From the NCBI GenBank assembly GCA_016764135.1, contig JAESSL010000126.1:1-6815 (forward strand): 6,815 nt of DNA, read 5' to 3'. Source of the stretch: Alphaproteobacteria bacterium. GTDB taxonomy: Bacteria > Pseudomonadota > Alphaproteobacteria > UBA8366 > GCA-2717185. A program made the translations under genes and the position numbers. Shown here piece by piece: positions 5,474 to 6,815 of the stretch (positions within the stretch are counted from its first letter, which is position 1; each line of letters opens with the position of its first letter). The notes beneath the pieces are model-generated. The model was not told the DNA's origin and made no database searches. It saw only the letters and a program-made list of their open reading frames with translations.

Positions 5474-6601
5474 GTGCGTAAACACAATCGCGATCCCTTT
5501 CTCCTGACCCCGGGCCCCTTGACGACGTCGCCCGAGACCAAGGCGGCGATGCTGCGGGATTGGGGCTCGCGCGATGCGGCGTTTATCGACATCAACCAGC
5601 GCGTGCGGGACCGATTGGTCGCGATCGCGCATGGCCAATATAGCCATGTGGCCGTGCCGATGCAGGGCAGCGGCACCTTTGCGGTCGAGGCGATGGTGGC
5701 GACCTTTTTACCGCGCGACGGCAAGGCGTTGATCCTTATTAACGGCGCCTATGGGCATCGAATTGCGAAAATCTGCGACTATCTGGGTCGTGCTTACAGT
5801 GTCCATGTCACGCCGGAGAACATTGCGCCGGACCCTACCGATATCGGGGCGTTGCTGGCGGGGGACGAGGCGATCAGCCATGTCATCGCGGTGCATTGCG
5901 AGACGACGACGGGAATCCTGAACCCGCTCGCCGCCATCGCGGAGACCGCGGCGGTGGCAGGGCGACGGTTGCTTGTGGACGCCATGAGCACCTTTGGCGC
6001 TCTGGCTATCGACGCGCGCGAAATACCGTTCGATGCGCTGGCGGCGTCCGCCAACAAATGCCTTGAGGGCGCGCCGGGGGTTGGGTTCGTGCTGTGTCGG
6101 CGCGAGGTTCTGGATGAGTGTGCGGGTAACGCGCATTCGCTGAGTCTCGATCTGTTCGACCAATGGTCGGCCATGGAGAACAATGGCCAGTGGCGCTTTA
6201 CGCCGCCGACCCACGTGATCGCGGCCTTTGACCAAGCCCTGAAGGAGCATGAAGCGGAGGGCGGCGTTGCGGGCCGATTTGCGCGCTATCGCGAGAATTG
6301 CGACATCCTCGTTTCCGGTATGCGCGAACGTGGATTCACCACCTTGCTTGACGATGATCAACAGGCGCCGATCATCGTTACATTCCATATGCCGGACCAA
6401 CCGGGATTCGTCTTCGAAGATTTTTACAACCGGTTGCAAAACAAAGGCTATGTCATCTACCCCGGTAAGCTGACCGATATCGACAGTTTCCGGATTGGCT
6501 GCATTGGTCATCTCGGCGCCACGGAAATGCGCGGTGTATTGAGCGCGATTGACCAGAGCCTGTCAGAAATGGGCGTTTCCCTTACAAAGGCGAAATCATG
6601 A
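5474..6601 (+). CDS. phnW: 2-Aminoethylphosphonate:pyruvate aminotransferase
   Basis: This 375-residue class V (small-domain fold-type I) PLP enzyme moves the amino group of 2-aminoethylphosphonate to pyruvate, giving phosphonoacetaldehyde and alanine. It begins with LLTPGPLTTSPE (10-21) and contains QGSGTFAVEA (64-73; phosphate site), HCETTTGILNP (141-151), LLVDAMSTFGA (166-176; Asp169 binds the pyridine nitrogen), SANKCLEGAPGVGF (192-205; Lys195 is the catalytic lysine) and FRIGCIGH (339-346; Arg340 should bind the substrate anion). These match Lys194, Asp168 and Arg340 of the Salmonella enzyme. SLSLDLFDQW (222-231) and WRFTPPTHV (240-248) are further PhnW signatures. Length is normal. The GTG start has AGGGAA (5460-5465) 8 bases upstream. 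The stop overlaps the next ATG (ATGA), indicating coupling with phnA. The enzyme is cytoplasmic. Confidence 0.95.
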   Translation: MRKHNRDPFLLTPGPLTTSPETKAAMLRDWGSRDAAFIDINQRVRDRLVAIAHGQYSHVAVPMQGSGTFAVEAMVATFLPRDGKALILINGAYGHRIAKICDYLGRAYSVHVTPENIAPDPTDIGALLAGDEAISHVIAVHCETTTGILNPLAAIAETAAVAGRRLLVDAMSTFGALAIDAREIPFDALAASANKCLEGAPGVGFVLCRREVLDECAGNAHSLSLDLFDQWSAMENNGQWRFTPPTHVIAAFDQALKEHEAEGGVAGRFARYRENCDILVSGMRERGFTTLLDDDQQAPIIVTFHMPDQPGFVFEDFYNRLQNKGYVIYPGKLTDIDSFRIGCIGHLGATEMRGVLSAIDQSLSEMGVSLTKAKS

Positions 6602-6815
6602 GCAGTGAAAAAACAGCGAACGCGGTTTCGGTGAATGGCCGGACTTACAACTGGCCGAAATCGCCGGTGGTTGTCGTGTGCGTCGATGGCTCCGAACCGG
6701 ACTATATGGATAAGGCCGTTGCGGCGGGCGCGATGCCGTGGCTGGCGAAGGCCCGTGTGGCGGGAACCGATTTGGCGGCGGAATGCGTGGTGCCCAGTTT
6801 CACCAACCCCAATAA
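6598..6815 (+). CDS. phnA: Phosphonoacetate hydrolase, N-terminal part (truncated by window end)
   Basis: The first 72 residues are present. VNGRTYNWPKSPVVVVCVDG (12-31) and VVPSFTNPN (64-72) are characteristic of PhnA of the alkaline phosphatase superfamily, which hydrolyses phosphonoacetate to acetate and phosphate using two metal ions. Asp30 is the expected metal ligand and Thr69 the expected nucleophile, corresponding to Asp29 and Thr68 of the Sinorhizobium meliloti enzyme. The ATG overlaps the phnW stop (ATGA, 6598-6601), and AAAGG (6586-6590) stands 7 bases before it. Together with phnW it indicates the AEP-phosphonoacetaldehyde-phosphonoacetate route, which also needs the aldehyde dehydrogenase PhnY, presumably downstream. 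The remaining metal ligands lie beyond the window and cannot be checked. Confidence 0.92.
   Translation, partial: MSSEKTANAVSVNGRTYNWPKSPVVVVCVDGSEPDYMDKAVAAGAMPWLAKARVAGTDLAAECVVPSFTNPN

Noticed and set aside
5708..6511. Long leftward open frame (267 codons) opposite phnW
   Set aside because: It is antisense to a clear PhnW with all catalytic residues. The predicted product is Arg/Val-rich without domain features, as expected from the complement of GC-rich codons.

Overview
The window (6,815 bases, GC-rich with heavy use of GCG, GGC and GAT codons) looks like chromosomal DNA of an alphaproteobacterium. The main reasons are a DUF1491 protein, a family I know mostly from Alphaproteobacteria, a small bactofilin, and an AEP-degradation cluster of the phnW-phnA type. 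No mobile element, tRNA, rRNA or CRISPR array is visible, and this reads as ordinary, densely packed chromosome. Species cannot be assigned from the sequence alone.

Left part (1-1273): the 3' end of thioredoxin reductase (trxB) runs rightward and converges on a leftward gene for a PcaC-like carboxymuconolactone decarboxylase family protein. A divergent intergenic region (592-772) then leads into a rightward bactofilin gene. A perfect palindrome overlaps the best candidate -10 box in front of the bactofilin.

Middle part (1274-4022): a polyamine cluster, all rightward. SpeD (S-adenosylmethionine decarboxylase) supplies decarboxylated SAM. It overlaps by 4 bases a canonical spermidine synthase (SpeE), which is followed after 27 bases by a second aminopropyltransferase. 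The second copy keeps the catalytic core, but three positions expected to contact donor or acceptor amine are changed. A DUF1491 gene closes the group.

Right part (4023-6815): after a 114-base gap come a class III PLP aminotransferase of the beta-alanine:pyruvate type, PhnW (2-aminoethylphosphonate:pyruvate aminotransferase), and the 5' end of PhnA (phosphonoacetate hydrolase), which is cut by the window edge. PhnW makes phosphonoacetaldehyde, a dehydrogenase (PhnY, not in the window, expected downstream) would oxidise it, and PhnA would release phosphate and acetate. The class III enzyme may feed this route, possibly as a PbfA-like ammonia-lyase, or may serve amine/polyamine metabolism. It has Lys where relatives carry the substrate-binding Arg.

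The most interesting points are the divergent SpeE paralogue, the atypical class III enzyme, and the same-strand adjacency of polyamine synthesis and aminophosphonate degradation. I found no clearly new multi-gene system. These are specific, testable oddities in otherwise known pathways.
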